The notes below the pieces were generated by a model, which worked only from the letters and a program-made list of their open reading frames with translations, searched no databases and was not told the origin of the DNA. Positions 13,720 through 14,966 of a stretch of DNA of 14,966 nucleotides are shown here, in pieces. A program made the translations under genes and the position numbers. The stretch comes from Sphingomonadaceae bacterium (lineage in GTDB: Bacteria > Pseudomonadota > Alphaproteobacteria > Sphingomonadales > Sphingomonadaceae), in contig JACFNY010000015.1 of the NCBI GenBank assembly GCA_019454625.1, positions 1-14,966 of the forward strand, in the 5' to 3' direction. The first letter of the stretch is position 1. Each line of letters starts with the position of its first letter.

Positions 13720-14208
13720 ATGAAACACAGGCTCGCCTTCATTCTCGCCGCCGCCGTCCTGCCCTTCCCCGCCCTCGCGCAGCAAGCCCCGGCAACCCCG
13801 CCCGCCGAGAGCGCGCCGTGGCCCGAGGCCTGGTTCGAGATCTTCAAGCTCGCCCCCGGCAAGCAGGAGGAATTCGTTCGCCTCATCGCGCAGGCGGACG
13901 AGGTCGCCGCCGCGGGCGGCCAGCCTCCGATCCAGATGTTCTTCCACGAAAACGGCGCCGATTTCGACGTCATCCTCTTCAAGCCGGTCACTGGCGCAAT
14001 TCCTACACCGGAACAGGAGGCGGCAATGGAGAGGAAGCACAAGGAACTCGGCATACCGAGCGGCCCCGCCTATTTCGTCAACATCCGCAAGCTCGTCGCC
14101 GAACACACCGACAGCAAGACCTACGGCCCGCTCCCGGCCGCGACATGGCTTGCGCGTCTCGACAAGTGGCGTGCCGAAAACCCGCCGCGCAAGCCGGCGG
14201 GCAAGTAA
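13720..14208 (+). CDS. Small secreted protein of unknown function, coupled to an amidohydrolase
   Basis: The 162-residue product has a clear Sec signal peptide, with the likely cut after FPALA at residue 20 (ALA before QQAP). AGGAGG nine bases before the ATG at 13720 is a textbook ribosome binding site. The mature part opens with a Pro/Ala-rich linker, then PEAWFEIFKLAPGKQEEFVRLI (36-57) and QMFFHENGADFDVILFKPV (72-90). A strand, helix and strand pattern of this kind, with the APGKQEEF phrase, resembles small dimeric alpha-beta barrel (NIPSNAP/ABM-like) proteins, but this is pattern only. There is no cysteine. Its TAA overlaps the ATG of the following amidohydrolase (TAATG), so the two are translationally coupled and both are exported, which suggests a shared role. 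Confidence 0.85.
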   Translation: MKHRLAFILAAAVLPFPALAQQAPATPPAESAPWPEAWFEIFKLAPGKQEEFVRLIAQADEVAAAGGQPPIQMFFHENGADFDVILFKPVTGAIPTPEQEAAMERKHKELGIPSGPAYFVNIRKLVAEHTDSKTYGPLPAATWLARLDKWRAENPPRKPAGK

Positions 14209-14966
14209 TGATGATCGGCCGCCGCACGCTGCTCGCCCTCGCCGGCGGAACCGCTGCGGCGGCGGCCGCACGCCTTGCCTTCGCGAGCGGGACGGACACG
14301 GTCGATACCGCCTATCTCAACGCGAAGGTATGGACGGGCGCCGGCCCCGCGGTCCGCACCGACGCCATCAGCGTGACGGCGGACAGGATCGCCGCCGTCG
14401 GCGCGGAGGCCGTGCGTGCGCGTATCGGCAAGCGGACACGCATCGTCGATCTCGACGGGGCCTTCGTCACGCCCGGCTTCATCGACCCGCATGTCCATTT
14501 CGTGAAGGCGGCCACCATGCTCTCGCAGCCCTCGCTGCGCGATGCCGCCGATCCCCGGGAGTTCGTTCAGCGTATCGCCGCCGCTGCGCGGGCCCTGCCC
14601 AAAGGCCAATGGCTCGAGGGTGGAAACTGGGATCAGGACCGCTGGGGCGGCGAGATGCCCAACCGGTCGTGGATCGACCCCGTCACGCCGGACACGCCGG
14701 TCGCCGTGATCCGCTACGACCTTCACATGCTGCTGCTGAACTCGCTGGCCCTCAGGCTGGCGGGCATCGACCGCAACACGCCCGACGTGCCGGGCGGCGT
14801 CATCGAACGCGATCCGGCCGGCGAGCCGACGGGCATCATCAAGGACGCGGCCAAGGACCTCGTTCTGCGCGCGATCGGCACGCCAACCGACGACCAAATC
14901 GACGCCGTGACGCGCCAGGGCATCGCGCACGCGCTGAGCAAGGGCGTAACGCAAGTCCACCCGACC
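14208..14966 (+). CDS. Second YtcJ-type amidohydrolase, Tat-exported, N-terminal part, runs off the window
   Basis: The first 253 residues are present; the gene continues past 14966. The leader MMIGRRTLLALAGG has twin arginines (5-6) and an Ala-rich core ending near FASG, so Tat export of a pre-folded metalloenzyme is expected. Then come AYLNAKVWTGAGP (35-47) and the metal site GFIDPHVHF (90-98) with H95 and H97, followed by the YtcJ-type segments EGGNWDQDRW, IRYDLHMLLLNSLAL and ERDPAGEPTGIIKDAA. The remaining metal ligands lie outside. It starts at the ATG overlapping the previous stop; the next codon is also ATG (14211), an equal alternative. It shares family and layout (GGVIERDPAGEPTG here, NGTIDRDPATGELVG there) with the lipoprotein amidohydrolase at 3564-5351, but is exported by a different route. 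Confidence 0.92.
   Translation, partial: MMIGRRTLLALAGGTAAAAAARLAFASGTDTVDTAYLNAKVWTGAGPAVRTDAISVTADRIAAVGAEAVRARIGKRTRIVDLDGAFVTPGFIDPHVHFVKAATMLSQPSLRDAADPREFVQRIAAAARALPKGQWLEGGNWDQDRWGGEMPNRSWIDPVTPDTPVAVIRYDLHMLLLNSLALRLAGIDRNTPDVPGGVIERDPAGEPTGIIKDAAKDLVLRAIGTPTDDQIDAVTRQGIAHALSKGVTQVHPT

Overview
The window is about two-thirds G+C, has short intergenic gaps, and carries Tat and Sec leaders, PepSY and PiuC-type iron-related proteins, CaiB/BaiF CoA transferase, amidohydrolases and a MocR regulator. This suits a free-living alphaproteobacterium, most likely Sphingomonadales (Novosphingobium, Sphingopyxis or Sphingomonas-like). The taxonomic call is inference from composition and gene types. 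There is no RNA gene, insertion sequence, CRISPR array or phage signature, and no gene-free stretch over 300 bases.

Left block, minus strand (1-5351): a lipoprotein amidohydrolase of the YtcJ type, a large MalT-like (LAL) LuxR-family regulator, and the N-terminal 222 residues of an aldehyde dehydrogenase that runs off the left edge. Middle block, plus strand (5628-11367): a four-helix PepSY membrane protein overlapping by ATGA with a Tat-exported FAD oxidoreductase of the spermidine-dehydrogenase type, then a secreted four-cysteine protein, a PiuC/YbiX-type Fe(II)/2-oxoglutarate dioxygenase and a CaiB/BaiF CoA transferase. Right block (11397-14966): a PaiB-like FMN-fold protein divergent from a MocR-type PLP regulator, then a small secreted protein translationally coupled to a second exported (Tat) amidohydrolase that runs off the right edge.

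The most interesting signal is regulatory. The hexamer TTACCC occurs by eye seven times in the window, six of them in gene gaps. Two gaps hold a directly repeated pair exactly 21 bp apart (start to start), each pointing at the downstream gene from roughly 120-150 bp before its start codon: one pair before the lipoprotein amidohydrolase (5473-5499), one before the four-cysteine secreted protein (8680-8706). A single copy with a degraded partner at the same 21-bp spacing lies before the PepSY gene. Another is embedded in a perfect 19-bp palindrome just upstream of a TTGACT -35 box before the aldehyde dehydrogenase. A MalT-like activator gene sits in the same cluster, so a local regulon driven by that protein is the simplest hypothesis.

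As a working model (inference), exported amidohydrolases cleave an amide or amine-containing substrate, the Tat flavoprotein oxidises the amine in the periplasm and may pass electrons to the PepSY membrane partner, the aldehyde dehydrogenase oxidises the resulting aldehyde, and the CoA transferase activates the acid. The PepSY and PiuC-like genes also recall piuB and piuC of siderophore-uptake loci, although no TonB receptor is present here.
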